From an uncultured Sutterella sp. (GTDB taxonomy: Bacteria > Pseudomonadota > Gammaproteobacteria > Burkholderiales > Burkholderiaceae_F), in assembly GCA_900545275.1 (NCBI GenBank), contig UQYG01000001.1:124001-188000 (forward strand): a DNA stretch of 64,000 bases, in the 5' to 3' direction. This document shows, piece after piece, positions 36,189-46,582 of the stretch. The translations under genes and the position numbers were made by a program. The notes beneath the pieces were generated by a model. The model was not told where the DNA came from and did no database searches. It saw only the letters and a list, made by a program, of their open reading frames with translations. Positions within the stretch are counted from its first letter, which is position 1, and every line of letters begins with the position of its first letter.

Positions 36189-37261
36189 AGTACGGCGTAT
36201 CGGTTCGCCTCGCCCGTGCGACGGGCTTCGCCCTCGAGGCCGATGCCTCTTTTCCGGCAAAGGGCATCACCGTTCTCTTCGGGCCGTCAGGCTGCGGGAA
36301 GACCACGCTTCTGCGCTGCGTCGCGGGGCTCGAACATCCCGAAGGCCGGGTCGTCATCGCCGGCGAAACGTGGCAGGACGACGAAAAGGGAATCTTTCTT
36401 CCCACGCACAGCCGCGCGCTGGGATACGTCTTTCAGGAGGCGAGTCTTTTTCCGCACCTGAACGTGGAGGAAAACCTCCGTTTCGGTCTCAAGCGCACGA
36501 AGGACCCGCGCGGAAGCGAAAAACTCGCCGAAGCCGTGGAGCTTCTCGGCATCGATCACCTTCTGAAGCGCCGCGTATCGGAACTCTCCGGCGGCGAGCG
36601 GCAGCGCTGCGCCATTGCGCGAGCGATCGCGATGACGCCCAAGGTTCTCCTGATGGATGAACCGCTCGCGGCCCTCGACTGGAAGCGCAAGGAGGAGATT
36701 CTTCCGTGGCTCGAGCGCCTGCGCGACGAACTCTCGATGCCGATTCTCTACGTGACGCACTCGGCCGAAGAAATGATGCGTCTCGCAGACCGCGTGATCG
36801 CGATGAAGGACGGGAAGATCGTCTCTTCGGGCACCTTGAACGAAGTGCTCGGCGCGATCGAAACGCCGGTGCGCCGGGCCGAAGGTCCCGTCGTGGTCCT
36901 CGACGGCGCGGTCGTCTCGATCAACGAGCGCTGGTCCGTGGCCGAGGTGCGCACGAAGTCGCTCTCCTTCGAAGTTCCCCGAAAGAGTCTTCATGCGGGC
37001 GACGCCGCGCGTCTCGTCGTTGCGGCGCGCGACGTAAGCATTGCGCTTGACCGTCACGACGATCAGTCGATCCGAAACGTGTTGCCCGCGAAAATCGTTT
37101 CCCTCGATGCCGATCCTGCGGAGGGCCGCACGCTCGTCACGCTTCGCTCGGGCGAGGAAACGGTGCTCTCGCTCGTTACGGACGAAAGCGTGGAGCGCCT
37201 GCAGCTGCGTCCCGGTCTTTCGGTGTGGCTGCAGGTGAAGTCGGTCGCCGTCGCGCTCTGA
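36185..37261 (+). CDS. modC: Molybdate ABC transporter ATP-binding protein
   Basis: ATPase that powers ModB. The 358-residue protein has Walker A ([13 protein letters not shown]), the ABC signature [15 protein letters not shown], Walker B ([12 protein letters not shown]) and the H-loop (YVTHSAEE). A C-terminal TOBE/Mop domain from about residue 285 binds molybdate and is what separates ModC from other importers. It overlaps modB by ATGA-type coupling and ends the operon. Confidence 0.96.
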   Translation: MKYGVSVRLARATGFALEADASFPAKGITVLFGPSGCGKTTLLRCVAGLEHPEGRVVIAGETWQDDEKGIFLPTHSRALGYVFQEASLFPHLNVEENLRFGLKRTKDPRGSEKLAEAVELLGIDHLLKRRVSELSGGERQRCAIARAIAMTPKVLLMDEPLAALDWKRKEEILPWLERLRDELSMPILYVTHSAEEMMRLADRVIAMKDGKIVSSGTLNEVLGAIETPVRRAEGPVVVLDGAVVSINERWSVAEVRTKSLSFEVPRKSLHAGDAARLVVAARDVSIALDRHDDQSIRNVLPAKIVSLDADPAEGRTLVTLRSGEETVLSLVTDESVERLQLRPGLSVWLQVKSVAVAL

Positions 37262-37276
37262 TTTTCTCCTGCGGAA

Positions 37277-37309
37277 TGGAAAACGGGCCCGTCCGAAGAC
37301 GGGCCCGTT
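37277..37309 (-). terminator. Intrinsic terminator after purB
   Basis: AACGGGCCCGTC (37282-37293) pairs perfectly with GACGGGCCCGTT (37298-37309) around a CGAA loop. On the minus strand a short T-run (TTTTCC) follows, serving purB. It may also slow rightward transcription from modC. Confidence 0.8.
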
Positions 37310-37333
37310 GGATGTAGAGCGCAGACGCGCCGA

Positions 37334-38785
<1,452 letters not shown>

Positions 38786-38787
38786 TC

Positions 38788-38793
38788 ATTCTA
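38788..38793 (-). promoter_or_regulatory. Putative -10 box for purB
   Basis: The minus strand reads TGCTAGAAT about 90 nt upstream of the purB start, an extended -10 match. No convincing -35 box is seen. Confidence 0.45.
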
Positions 38794-38925
38794 GCAAAAG
38801 GGAAGGAACTGCGCCCGAACGTAAAGAAAGTCCGGGAACTCGTGTGGAAATATTGCTTTTGTATGGAAGTTCGAAAAAAGCCAAAGGAGCGCGTTTTTCT
38901 CCAAGAGCCTTGCGGTACGGGAATG

Positions 38926-38941
38926 CTGAACACTTGTTCAG
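38926..38941. promoter_or_regulatory. 16-bp palindrome, candidate operator
   Basis: CTGAAC-ACTT-GTTCAG is a perfect 6-bp inverted repeat about 80 nt upstream of the TATAGT box of the Spy-like gene. No regulator is identified. Confidence 0.4.
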
Positions 38942-39073
38942 TACAAAGGGCCCCGATTTTCTTCTGCGTTTCGTTACCGACGTTCATGCTCGGAGAGACA
39001 TTCTCGGGCGCAGTCACCCTATAGTGAAGCCATCGGGAACGACGAAGTTCCCTCACTACGATAAGGAACCAAG

Positions 39074-39625
39074 ATGACGAAGACGAAGAAGATTTTGGCT
39101 ACGGTTGCCGCCCTCGGCGCGATGACGGTGGGCGGTTTCGCCCTCGCGGCGCCGGCCGACGGTCCTCGCCGCGGTTCGGATGTTCCGCCCTGTGTGGAAC
39201 GCAGCGTTTTGGCGACGGACTGGGCGGCCGCCCGCTATGAAAGCCTGGGCGAAATGCTCACGCTCACCGATGCGCAAAAGCCCCTCTGGAAGGCCTACGT
39301 CGACGCGCGCATGGCGCGTTTCGCCGATGCGCCCCGCGACGTCAAGCCCGCGGTCGACGTGCAACAGCGCCTCGAACGCCGTGCCGAGCGTCTTGCGGCC
39401 CGCGCCGAGCGCGTGAAGAAAATCGCCGATACGCGCGCCGAACTCCTGAAGTCCCTCTCGGTCGAACAGAAGTACGTGCTCGAATCGTATGAATACCGTC
39501 ACCGCGGTTTCGCGAAGGACGGTCCCGACTTCCGCCGTGACCGCGACGACCGTCCCTTCCCGCTGCACCACCGCATGATGCCGCACCATCCCTTCGGGCC
39601 GGATTTCGACTGCCCGTGGCGCTGA
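39074..39625 (+). CDS. Spy/CpxP-like periplasmic protein (LTxxQ family)
   Basis: Periplasmic helical protein related to the chaperone Spy and the stress modulator CpxP. The 183-residue product has a Sec signal peptide (cleavage near FALAAPA) and two LTxxQ-type motifs: LTDAQKPLW and LSVEQKYVL. Between them are long charged helices. The C-terminal 35 residues are rich in His, Arg, Asp and Pro (PLHHRMMPHHPF), suggesting metal binding. Such proteins often answer to envelope or metal stress; no Cpx or Bae system is adjacent. Confidence 0.75.
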   Translation: MTKTKKILATVAALGAMTVGGFALAAPADGPRRGSDVPPCVERSVLATDWAAARYESLGEMLTLTDAQKPLWKAYVDARMARFADAPRDVKPAVDVQQRLERRAERLAARAERVKKIADTRAELLKSLSVEQKYVLESYEYRHRGFAKDGPDFRRDRDDRPFPLHHRMMPHHPFGPDFDCPWR

Positions 39626-39651
39626 TGCGCTGAGAGGATCCTTCTGAAACG

Positions 39652-39675
39652 AAACGCGCCCGAAAGGGCGCGTTT
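39652..39675. terminator. Bidirectional hairpin terminator
   Basis: AAACGCGCCC (39652-39661) pairs perfectly with GGGCGCGTTT (39666-39675) around a GAAA loop. It lies between the converging Spy-like gene and the response regulator gene. T-runs are short (TTT). Confidence 0.7.
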
Positions 39676-39696
39676 GTCGTGTCGGAGACGGAACAC

Positions 39697-40332
39697 TCAA
39701 TCCCAGCCGAAGCGCTTCGCGAGGCGTTCGTTCGCGGCGTTGAGGCGCGAGAGGAGCTGAACGGGCGTGAGCGAACCGAGCTTTCGGGAAATGTGGGCGC
39801 GGTGCACTTCGACCGTGCGCGTGGAAAGATTGAGGAGTTCCGCCACTTCCTGATTGCGCTTCCCCTGATAAAGAAGTTCGAGCACTTCGCGTTCGCGGCG
39901 GGAAAGGTTGTCGAGAAGGAGCTTCAGGGATCGCTTTTCCTGCAGGGCGTCGCAGATTTCAAGCGCCTTGCCGATCGCGAAGTAGAGGACTTCGGGGTCC
40001 ACGGGTTTTTCAAAAAAGCTCACGGCGCCGTTTTCCATGGCGCGCACGACGGAGCGCATGTCGGCCGAGCCCGAAAGGAAGATGACGGCGATGGGGCTTT
40101 CAGCGCTGCGCAGTTTTTCCTGCACTTCCAATCCCCCGATCCCCTTCATGTGCAAGTCAAGCACCAGGACGCCCGGACGATCGAGCTCCACGGCTTCCAA
40201 AAAGGCTTCGCCCGACGGGAAAGTACGAACGTCCATGCCGTGTGTCGCAAGGGCGAAACGGATGGTTTGGCGCACGTCGTCGTTGTCGACCACCCAGACG
40301 GGGGCGGAAATTCTGTTTCGTTTATCTTCCAT
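39697..40332 (-). CDS. FixJ/NarL-family response regulator
   Basis: Transcriptional regulator with an intact receiver domain (acid pair around D16-D18 in VVDND, phospho-acceptor D59 in VLVLDLHMKG, Lys in SFFEKPVDPE) and a C-terminal LuxR-type helix-turn-helix (LSRREREVLELLYQGKRNQEVAELLNLS). The 211-residue length and FEKPVD motif are typical of FixJ/TtrR-type regulators. I start at 40332 because a TATAAT box overlaps the next upstream ATG. No histidine kinase gene is next to it, so its sensor is encoded elsewhere. Confidence 0.88.
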   Translation of the reverse strand: MEDKRNRISAPVWVVDNDDVRQTIRFALATHGMDVRTFPSGEAFLEAVELDRPGVLVLDLHMKGIGGLEVQEKLRSAESPIAVIFLSGSADMRSVVRAMENGAVSFFEKPVDPEVLYFAIGKALEICDALQEKRSLKLLLDNLSRREREVLELLYQGKRNQEVAELLNLSTRTVEVHRAHISRKLGSLTPVQLLSRLNAANERLAKRFGWD

Positions 40333-40454
40333 GGCGCTCAAGGAATCGGACGCGGTTGCGGAAAGGAGACCGAAGTCTTGCATTATACGGGCATACTTGG
40401 GGAAATTGCTGAGATAATGGGAAGAGTTGCCGGAGAGTTCCGGCTGCAACCCGA

Positions 40455-41534
40455 TTGACAGCCCGACAAATGAAAGATTTCGCCGCCTACGACAATTCGC
40501 CGAGAACGGACCGGACGGTGCGTCCCGCGGAAGGGACGCCGGCCGCGGCGGCGCTTGCTCGAAAACTCCCGAAGACGCTTTCGCTCGGGACGGTCGGATG
40601 GTACCACCCCTCTTGGCGGGGAACGGTGTACGACCGCTTCACGGGCGATCGGCCCGACTGGTTTCAGACCTACGCGGCCTATGCGGCGCATCCGCTCTTT
40701 CGAGCGACGGAGTGGGTGCTCTCGCGCCGGCGTCGAGCGGACGAGCGCGACTGGCAGCGGATTGCTCTCCTGACCCCCGCCGACTTTTCCCTCCTCATTC
40801 GTCTTTCGGGGGGCGTGACGGATCCGGTGCTGCGGCAGCGCCGCGGCGAAGCCGCAGGCGAAAATCCGGATTTTCTCTCGATCGAACTTGTTCGCGAGAT
40901 CGTGACGGAACCGATCGCAAGACATTTCGGCGCAAGTCCTCCGGGCGTGCTCCTCGACCTTCTCGCCGATCCGCGCAAGGGGGCTTATCGACCTGCGGGG
41001 CGCAAGGCCTTTTACGAGCAGCTCGAAGTCTTTCTTGCGCGTTGGCGCGAAGAAACCGAGGCGCCCCTCTACGTCAACGTGCGCACGCCCCTTCTGCAGA
41101 CGCCCGCCCTCATGAAGCTGCTGCTCAAGAGCGGTGCGCAACCCACCCTGACGCTCACGTCGGGGGGCGCAAGCCTCTCGGCGCAGCTTCGCTCGCTTGC
41201 CTGGTACGACGAAGCGGCGGGCGAGTCGGCCGCCCGCTCGCCCCTTATTCTGCGCTGGCTCGCCCCGCAGGTGCCGACGCACTTTCGAGGCGAACGCGCG
41301 GGGCTCGATCCCGTCACGACGACGCGTCTGGCGTATGCCGCGGCATCCGCTCTGAGCGCGGGCCGCAGAGTCCTCTTTCTTGCCGACGAAAAGGCCGAAG
41401 GGGACGCTCCCGGGACAGTGATGAGGTTTGCCGAATCCGCGGCGGAGCGCCTTCGCCGGATGCGCGAGGAGTCGGAGCGGGCAAAGCGAAACGCACCGCC
41501 CGATCTGCCGCCGCTTCAACCGAGTCAAAAATAA
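40455..41534 (+). CDS. DUF72-family protein (YecE-like)
   Basis: 359-residue protein whose start region LSLGTVGWYHPSWRGTVYDRF matches the family opening 'G-(T/S)-x-GW-x-(Y/H)-x-x-W'. DUF72 proteins adopt a TIM barrel and have no firmly established function. The later part shows barrel-like alternation (RQAPLYVNVRTPLL-like segments and RVLFLADE). It is longer and more divergent than YecE, with an Arg-rich C-terminus. It lies divergent from the response regulator gene and convergent with the nitroreductase, overlapping that gene's 3' end by 10 nt. Confidence 0.65.
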   Translation: MTARQMKDFAAYDNSPRTDRTVRPAEGTPAAAALARKLPKTLSLGTVGWYHPSWRGTVYDRFTGDRPDWFQTYAAYAAHPLFRATEWVLSRRRRADERDWQRIALLTPADFSLLIRLSGGVTDPVLRQRRGEAAGENPDFLSIELVREIVTEPIARHFGASPPGVLLDLLADPRKGAYRPAGRKAFYEQLEVFLARWREETEAPLYVNVRTPLLQTPALMKLLLKSGAQPTLTLTSGGASLSAQLRSLAWYDEAAGESAARSPLILRWLAPQVPTHFRGERAGLDPVTTTRLAYAAASALSAGRRVLFLADEKAEGDAPGTVMRFAESAAERLRRMREESERAKRNAPPDLPPLQPSQK

Positions 41535-42058
41535 GTTGACTCGACGGTCTTTCGATCGCTCGTCTTTGCTTCGGGGGCGGGTCGTCCGCAGAGCACGAAG
41601 CAGAGAAGCGTTTCCGTTTCCGGGTCGTAGAGTCCGCCCGGAAGGCGAAAATCCTTGCCGGATACGGTCTTGGCGGCGAAGCCCGCAAGATGCAGGGCGT
41701 CCAGCAACCGCATGAGGGCGGCGCCTGCCGAAAGAAGCCGCTCGTCGCGGTCGCGTCGCGTCGCGGCCTTCGTTTCGCGCAGAATGAGCGCGAGGCAACC
41801 CGGTCCCTTCTTCGCCTTTTTCACGGCTTTCTCCCGCGCCGCGTCGTCCGCGTCCTCGGGGAGTTCCGAGAGGAAGATTTCTCCGAGCGCTTCGCGGTCT
41901 TCACAGATCACGATGCGGAAGGGATAGGCGTCGTCGTGACAGGGAGTGTTCTCGAGATAGCGAAGGATCGCCTGCCATTCCTCCCGATCGGGGGCTGGGC
42001 CCGTCAGATATTTGGGGCCGATCGAGGCGCGTGTCAGAAGCTCCGGGCGTTCGGTCAT
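41525..42058 (-). CDS. Nitroreductase-family protein (YdjA-like)
   Basis: FMN-dependent oxidoreductase fold. The 177-residue protein is slightly short for the family but aligns with E. coli YdjA (183): LLTRASIGPKYLTGPAPDREEWQAIL near the start, a central SAGAALMRLLDALHLAGF segment and the shared C-terminal end TYF. The physiological substrate of YdjA-type enzymes is unknown. It is convergent with the DUF72 gene and divergent from kynB. Confidence 0.75.
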   Translation of the reverse strand: MTERPELLTRASIGPKYLTGPAPDREEWQAILRYLENTPCHDDAYPFRIVICEDREALGEIFLSELPEDADDAAREKAVKKAKKGPGCLALILRETKAATRRDRDERLLSAGAALMRLLDALHLAGFAAKTVSGKDFRLPGGLYDPETETLLCFVLCGRPAPEAKTSDRKTVESTYF

Positions 42059-42170
42059 GATTTTCTCCTCAAAAGGCGTTTTGACGCCCCGCGGCGGAGG
42101 CGTTCGAATGACTACAATACGTCATTCGCACGGGCCTTGCCCGTTTCTCCTTTTTTTCTTCCGGTTTGTC

Positions 42171-42806
42171 ATGAAGCGCATCTGGGATATTTCTCCCGCG
42201 GTCGGCGTCTCGAGTCCCGTCTTTCCGGGGGACGCCCCCTTTACGATCGACTGGTCGGCCCGTGTCTGCGAAGGAGACTTCGCCAACGTGTCGATCCTGC
42301 GGTTTTCGCCTCACATCGGAGCGCACGTCGACAGTCCCATGCACCTGGATTCCGCTGCGCCCGACGTGGCGAGCCTGAAGCTTGAGACCTTCATCGGACG
42401 CTGCCGCGTGGTGGATCTCTCGCAAAACGGTCGGACGGGCGAGATCGAATCCGACGAATTTCCCCTTCGAAACCTTCCGACGAGGGTGCTCGTCAAAACG
42501 CGCGCGAAGCGCGTCGACGGCTGGACGACCGACTACCGTCCGATTTCGCCCGCCCTCATGCGGCGGATCATCGATGCGGGCGTCGTGCTTTTGGGCGTCG
42601 ACGTGCCGAGCGTCGATCCGGCGGAGAGCACCGTCCTGCCGTCGCACCGCATTGCGCTTGCGCACAATCGGGTTCTGATGGAAAACCTCGATTTGTCGGA
42701 AGTCCCCGCGGGCGACTACGAACTGATCGCTCTTCCGCTCCGTCTTTCGGGGGCGGAGGCGAGTCCCGTGCGCGCCGTGCTTCGTTCTCTCACCGTAGGT
42801 CGATAA
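42171..42806 (+). CDS. kynB: Kynurenine formamidase (arylformamidase)
   Basis: Metal-dependent hydrolase that converts N-formylkynurenine to kynurenine in tryptophan breakdown. The 211-residue protein starts at 42171 (MKRIWDISPAVGVSSPVFPGD) and has the metal motif HIGAHVDSPMHLD and the later GVDVPSVDPAEST. Length fits KynB (about 210). kynA and kynU are not adjacent, so a related cyclase-family role is possible. A TACAAT -10-like sequence lies about 55 nt upstream. Its stop codon overlaps the next start (TAATG). Confidence 0.85.
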   Translation: MKRIWDISPAVGVSSPVFPGDAPFTIDWSARVCEGDFANVSILRFSPHIGAHVDSPMHLDSAAPDVASLKLETFIGRCRVVDLSQNGRTGEIESDEFPLRNLPTRVLVKTRAKRVDGWTTDYRPISPALMRRIIDAGVVLLGVDVPSVDPAESTVLPSHRIALAHNRVLMENLDLSEVPAGDYELIALPLRLSGAEASPVRAVLRSLTVGR

Positions 42807-43249
42807 TGTCTCAGAAATACGTTCAGCCCCTTCGCATCCGCTTCAGTCACTGCGATCCCGCGGGGATCGTCTATCACCCGCATTACTTCACGATCCTCAA
42901 CAACCTGATGGAGGACTTCTGGCGGGACGTTCTGGGCTACGGTTACGAAGGCATGACGGAGCGCCGCATGGGCTTTCCGGTCGTGGGCGTGCACGTGGAC
43001 TTCTGTCATCCGAGCCGCGTGGGCGACGAGTGCGTGATGAAGTGCTGGATCGAGCATCTCGGGACCTCTTCGATCCGCTTTGCGATGACGATCGAAGGCG
43101 CGGACGGGACGCTACGTCTGCAGGGTACCGAAACCGTGGTGTGCGTGCAGGCCGCGGGCGACGGATTGGAAAGCCTTCCCTTCTCGGAAGACACCCGCGC
43201 GAAGCTTCTGCCTTACTTCATCGATTCGAAGCTCTCGGTGCGCGCCTGA
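42806..43249 (+). CDS. Acyl-CoA thioesterase, 4-hydroxybenzoyl-CoA thioesterase family
   Basis: Hot-dog-fold thioesterase. The 147-residue protein has the family start HCDPAGIVYHPHYFTILNNLMEDFW, in which the Asp of DPAGIVYHPHY is the expected catalytic residue. It is translationally coupled to kynB through TAATG. The pairing could mean a role with aromatic acyl-CoA intermediates, but YbgC-like housekeeping use is equally possible. Confidence 0.85.
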   Translation: MSQKYVQPLRIRFSHCDPAGIVYHPHYFTILNNLMEDFWRDVLGYGYEGMTERRMGFPVVGVHVDFCHPSRVGDECVMKCWIEHLGTSSIRFAMTIEGADGTLRLQGTETVVCVQAAGDGLESLPFSEDTRAKLLPYFIDSKLSVRA

Positions 43250-44040
43250 AAATCGTCGTCGAGCGCTTCAAGCCGCGCGTCCTCGCCGGCGAGAAGCCGA
43301 AGGACGGACTCGCGGCGCCCGTCTGCGCCCGTGACGAAAAAGCGGTGCTCGGCACCGATGCCGTCCGAGAGCGCGTCCTGGGCCGCGAGGCGGCGCTCCA
43401 ACTGCCGAACAACGGCGGGCGCGGGGTCGACGAGTTCGACCCCGGGGCCGGCGACTTTTTGCAGCACGTCCGCGAGAAAGGGATAGTGCGTGCAGCCGAG
43501 AACCAGACGGTCGGCTTTCGCGTCCACGAGGGGCGCAACAAAACGTCGCGCCAGATCGATCGTTTCAGGCGCGTGAAAGGCGCCCTTTTCCACGCAGTCC
43601 ATGAGGCCGGGACAGGGCTGGTCCAACACCTTCACGTCGGCCGGAGCGAGCGTTTTCAAATGACGGTACTTGGCGCTCGAAAGCGTCTTGGTGGTGGCGA
43701 GCACACCGATCACCTTCGTTTTCGTTTCCCGACATCCAGGAAGCACCGCAGGTTCGATTCCGATCACGGGAATCGAAAGGCGTTCGCGTAGCGCCGCCGC
43801 CCCGACGGCGGTCGCCGTGTTGCAGGCGAGCACGATCGCCTTGACGTTTTTTGAGAGAAGAAAGTCGACCAGACCGTCGAGTCTCGCGAGGATGTACTCG
43901 TCCGTGCGGTCGCCCCAGGGCGCGCCCGCACAGTCGGCGGCGAAGACTGTCGATTCGAGCGGGAGGAGCGATTGAAGCGCCCGGTAGACGGAAAGCCCCC
44001 CGAACCCCGAATCCAGAATGCCGACGGGGGCTCGGTTCAC
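43213..44040 (-). CDS. murI: Glutamate racemase
   Basis: Makes D-glutamate for peptidoglycan. The 275-residue protein starts at GTG 44040 (VNRAPVGILDSGFGGLSVYRAL). The two catalytic cysteines lie in VLACNTATAVGAAALRE and VLGCTHYPFLADVL. The GTG overlaps the stop codon of the upstream yffB gene (GTGA), so the genes are coupled. Its 3' end overlaps the convergent thioesterase gene by 37 nt. Confidence 0.96.
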   Translation of the reverse strand: MNRAPVGILDSGFGGLSVYRALQSLLPLESTVFAADCAGAPWGDRTDEYILARLDGLVDFLLSKNVKAIVLACNTATAVGAAALRERLSIPVIGIEPAVLPGCRETKTKVIGVLATTKTLSSAKYRHLKTLAPADVKVLDQPCPGLMDCVEKGAFHAPETIDLARRFVAPLVDAKADRLVLGCTHYPFLADVLQKVAGPGVELVDPAPAVVRQLERRLAAQDALSDGIGAEHRFFVTGADGRRESVLRLLAGEDARLEALDDDFQARTESFESMK

Positions 44041-44387
44041 GCGCGGACCTCCGCCGAAAGAACCGCATCGAGCCCCGTCGTGACGCGGCCGTCGGGCCAC
44101 TCGACAACGGGGCGCTTGATGAGCGTGGGTTTCGCAAAGAGCAGGGCGGAAAGCGTCGCGGCGCTCTCGGCGGCGGCCTTTTCTTCGGGCGTGAGCGTGC
44201 GCCAGGAGGTGCCGCGGCGGTTGACGAGCGTTTCCGCCCCCACGGCCGCGAGCCACGCGTCGATTTTCTCCGCGCTGAGAGGCGTCTTTCGGAAATTCAC
44301 GAACTCGTGTTCGATGCCCGCGTCCGTAAGATGCGAGAGCGCCTTTTTGACGCTCTGACAATTGGGAATGCCGTAGACCTTGAGCAT
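44037..44387 (-). CDS. yffB: ArsC/Spx-family protein YffB
   Basis: Thioredoxin-fold protein of the ArsC/Spx family. The 116-residue protein aligns well with E. coli YffB: VYGIPNCQSVKKAL at the start (one Cys, as in NCDT of YffB), then VNRRGTSWRTL and LIKRPVVEW. YffB is thought to use glutathione but has no settled role. Arsenate reductase activity is unlikely because the ArsC catalytic setting is missing. It lies upstream of and overlaps murI. Confidence 0.85.
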   Translation of the reverse strand: MLKVYGIPNCQSVKKALSHLTDAGIEHEFVNFRKTPLSAEKIDAWLAAVGAETLVNRRGTSWRTLTPEEKAAAESAATLSALLFAKPTLIKRPVVEWPDGRVTTGLDAVLSAEVRA

Positions 44388-44410
44388 GCTTTCTCCTTTG
44401 CGGTGCGTAA

Positions 44411-45400
44411 TTACGCGGCGGCGCGGCCGAGACGGTCCGCGACCGCGGCCCAGGGGCCCGTCGAGGGCGTGCGAAGGGCGAGAATGCGCTCCGCCCCCGA
44501 ACGGTCGAGTTCGTGCAGGTTTTCGTAAAGCGCCCGGCCGTAGGCGAGCGCGTCCGCTTCGGCCGCGATCGAAAAGACGGGCTTCACAGGCAGGCGCGCG
44601 AGAAGGTCCGCCGGCGCCATGACGGCGAGGCGACGGTCGGAGAGCTCCGCGGCGCGAGCGAGAAGCGAGGCTTCGTCGTGGAGTTCGAGCTTCGTGCGCG
44701 GGGCGTAGTGACTCTTCAGGCGTCCCGAAGCGCGCGGCGCGTTCTTGCCTGCGTCGGGGACTGTAAAGCCCAAGGTTTCCTCAAGCATTTCGCGCGTCAC
44801 GACGCCGTGGCGCAGGATCGAGGGCATGCCGTCCGATAGATTCACCATGGTCGACTCGATCCCGAATTCGCAGGGACCGCCCTCGAGGATCATGTCGAGT
44901 TTGCCCTCGGGTTTGAGACCGAGGTCTTCGGCGACGTGCGCCGCCGTCGACGGACTGATGCGACCGAAGGTGTTCGCGGAGGGAGCGGTGAGCCCCTTGT
45001 GGGTTTCACCCGCAAAACGCTCGAGCAGCGCGTGCGCGACCGGGTGCGAGGGACAGCGAAGCGCCACCGTGTCCTGGCCGCCCGTCACGAAAGTGCCGCA
45101 GCGTTCGCTCTTTTTGAGAACGATCGTGAGCGGTCCCGGCCAGTAGGTCTTCACGAGAAGCCAGGCTTCGGGCGGGACGTCGACGGCCCAGAAAGGAATG
45201 GCGTCGGGGCCCGCGACGTGCACGATGAGCGGGTGGTCCGCAGGCCGCCCCTTGGCGGCGTATGTGGCAAGGACCGCCTCGCGGTTGTCCGCGTCGGCGG
45301 CAAGCCCGTAGACGGTTTCGGTCGGAATGGCGACGAGGCCGCCTTCGGAAAGAATGCGGGCGGCCTTTTCAACGGCTTCAAAATCCACGGATTGCGTCAT
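44411..45400 (-). CDS. tsaC: L-threonylcarbamoyladenylate synthase, Sua5 type
   Basis: Makes the threonylcarbamoyl-AMP used for the t6A modification of tRNA. The 329-residue protein has the YrdC domain (GGLVAIPTETVYGLAADA, KGRPADHPLIVHV, APSANTFGRISPS) followed by a linker and the extra Sua5 domain from about residue 235 (LKSHYAPRTKLEL). This is the long Sua5 form rather than the short TsaC. A second t6A gene, tsaE, lies 8 kb upstream in the same direction. It begins 5 nt after purK. Confidence 0.94.
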   Translation of the reverse strand: MTQSVDFEAVEKAARILSEGGLVAIPTETVYGLAADADNREAVLATYAAKGRPADHPLIVHVAGPDAIPFWAVDVPPEAWLLVKTYWPGPLTIVLKKSERCGTFVTGGQDTVALRCPSHPVAHALLERFAGETHKGLTAPSANTFGRISPSTAAHVAEDLGLKPEGKLDMILEGGPCEFGIESTMVNLSDGMPSILRHGVVTREMLEETLGFTVPDAGKNAPRASGRLKSHYAPRTKLELHDEASLLARAAELSDRRLAVMAPADLLARLPVKPVFSIAAEADALAYGRALYENLHELDRSGAERILALRTPSTGPWAAVADRLGRAAA

Positions 45401-45405
45401 GAAAC

Positions 45406-46572
45406 TCAGTGCGGTTCGGGAAGGTTCAGAATGCGGGCCACTTCGCGGGCGCGCTCAAGCGCCTCGTCGCGCGTGGCGCCCAATACCGTGACGTGCCCCA
45501 TCTTGCGGGCGCGGCGCGGTTCGGCCTTGCCGTAGAGGTGAAGCTTGGCGCCGGGAACGGCAAGGACCGAGGCCCAGTCGGGGGAACGGAGTTTGCCTTC
45601 TTCGTCAAACCAGAGGTCGCCCAAGAGATTGAGCATGACGGCGGGCGTGCGAAGCGAAGTGTCGCCCAAGGGCAGGCCCGTCATCGCGCGTACCTGCGCT
45701 TCGTACTGGCTCGTCGTGCAGGCTTCGATCGTGGCGTGGCCCGAATTGTGGGGACGGGGTGCGAGCTCGTTCACGACGAGCGTGCCGTCCTTCAGAACGA
45801 AGAATTCCACGCAGAGCACGCCCACGTAGTTGAGGGCGAGGGCAATCTTTTCGGCGTAGCGCTTCGCTTTTTCGGCCGTTTCATCGGTGACGCGCGCGGG
45901 GAGGACCGAGACGGCGAGAATGCCGTTTCGATGGTGGTTTTCCGAGACGGGGAAAACGACGACTTCGCCCGTGGCGCCTCGGCAGACGATGACGGAAATT
46001 TCGAGCGCGAGATCGAGGCGCTTTTCGAGGACGCAGTCGACGCCGCCGAAGGTGCGGAAGGCCGCAAGGACCTCTTCGCGCGTCGTGACGCGGGCCTGAC
46101 CCTTGCCGTCGTAGCCGAGGCGGGCGGTCTTGAGGATGCCCGGAAGCAGATCCTTCGAAACGTTTTCCGCGTCTCGTTCATTGCGTACGGCCGCGTGGGG
46201 CGCGACGGGCACGCCCGCGACGTCGCCCACGAAGGTCTTTTCGCGGTTGCGGTCCTGCGTGACGGCGACGGCAGAGGCCGGAGGCGCCGTGCGCACGCCG
46301 AGCTCGGCGAGGCGCTGAAGCGCGGGCGCCGGAACGTTTTCAAATTCGGTCGTCACGGCCTTCACGCGGCGGGCGAGCTTTTCGAGCGCCGCTTCGTCGT
46401 CGTAGGGGGCGACGATCGCTTCGAGCGACACTTCCGCGGCGGGGGCGCTGCGGCCGGGCTCGAGTACGGCGACATGGTAGCCCATCGTCGCGGCCGCCTG
46501 GGCGAACATGCGGCCCAACTGACCGCCGCCCATAAGGCCGAGGGTTTCTCCGGGGAGAAGAATGCGGGACAT
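45406..46572 (-). CDS. purK: 5-(carboxyamino)imidazole ribonucleotide synthase
   Basis: ATP-dependent carboxylation of AIR with bicarbonate in purine synthesis; passes its product to PurE. The 388-residue ATP-grasp protein begins ILLPGETLGLMGGGQLGRMFA and has PRPHNSGHATIEACTTSQYE, both typical of PurK. I prefer ATG 46572 over GTG 46581 because GAGG then has correct spacing. It is 10 nt after purE. Confidence 0.96.
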   Translation of the reverse strand: MSRILLPGETLGLMGGGQLGRMFAQAAATMGYHVAVLEPGRSAPAAEVSLEAIVAPYDDEAALEKLARRVKAVTTEFENVPAPALQRLAELGVRTAPPASAVAVTQDRNREKTFVGDVAGVPVAPHAAVRNERDAENVSKDLLPGILKTARLGYDGKGQARVTTREEVLAAFRTFGGVDCVLEKRLDLALEISVIVCRGATGEVVVFPVSENHHRNGILAVSVLPARVTDETAEKAKRYAEKIALALNYVGVLCVEFFVLKDGTLVVNELAPRPHNSGHATIEACTTSQYEAQVRAMTGLPLGDTSLRTPAVMLNLLGDLWFDEEGKLRSPDWASVLAVPGAKLHLYGKAEPRRARKMGHVTVLGATRDEALERAREVARILNLPEPH

Positions 46573-46582
46573 GGTCGGCACC

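Noticed and set aside
44037..44387. Arsenate reductase ArsC
   Set aside because: Sequence agrees best with YffB (NCQS in the active-site position, RRGTSWR), and no arsenic-resistance genes are nearby.
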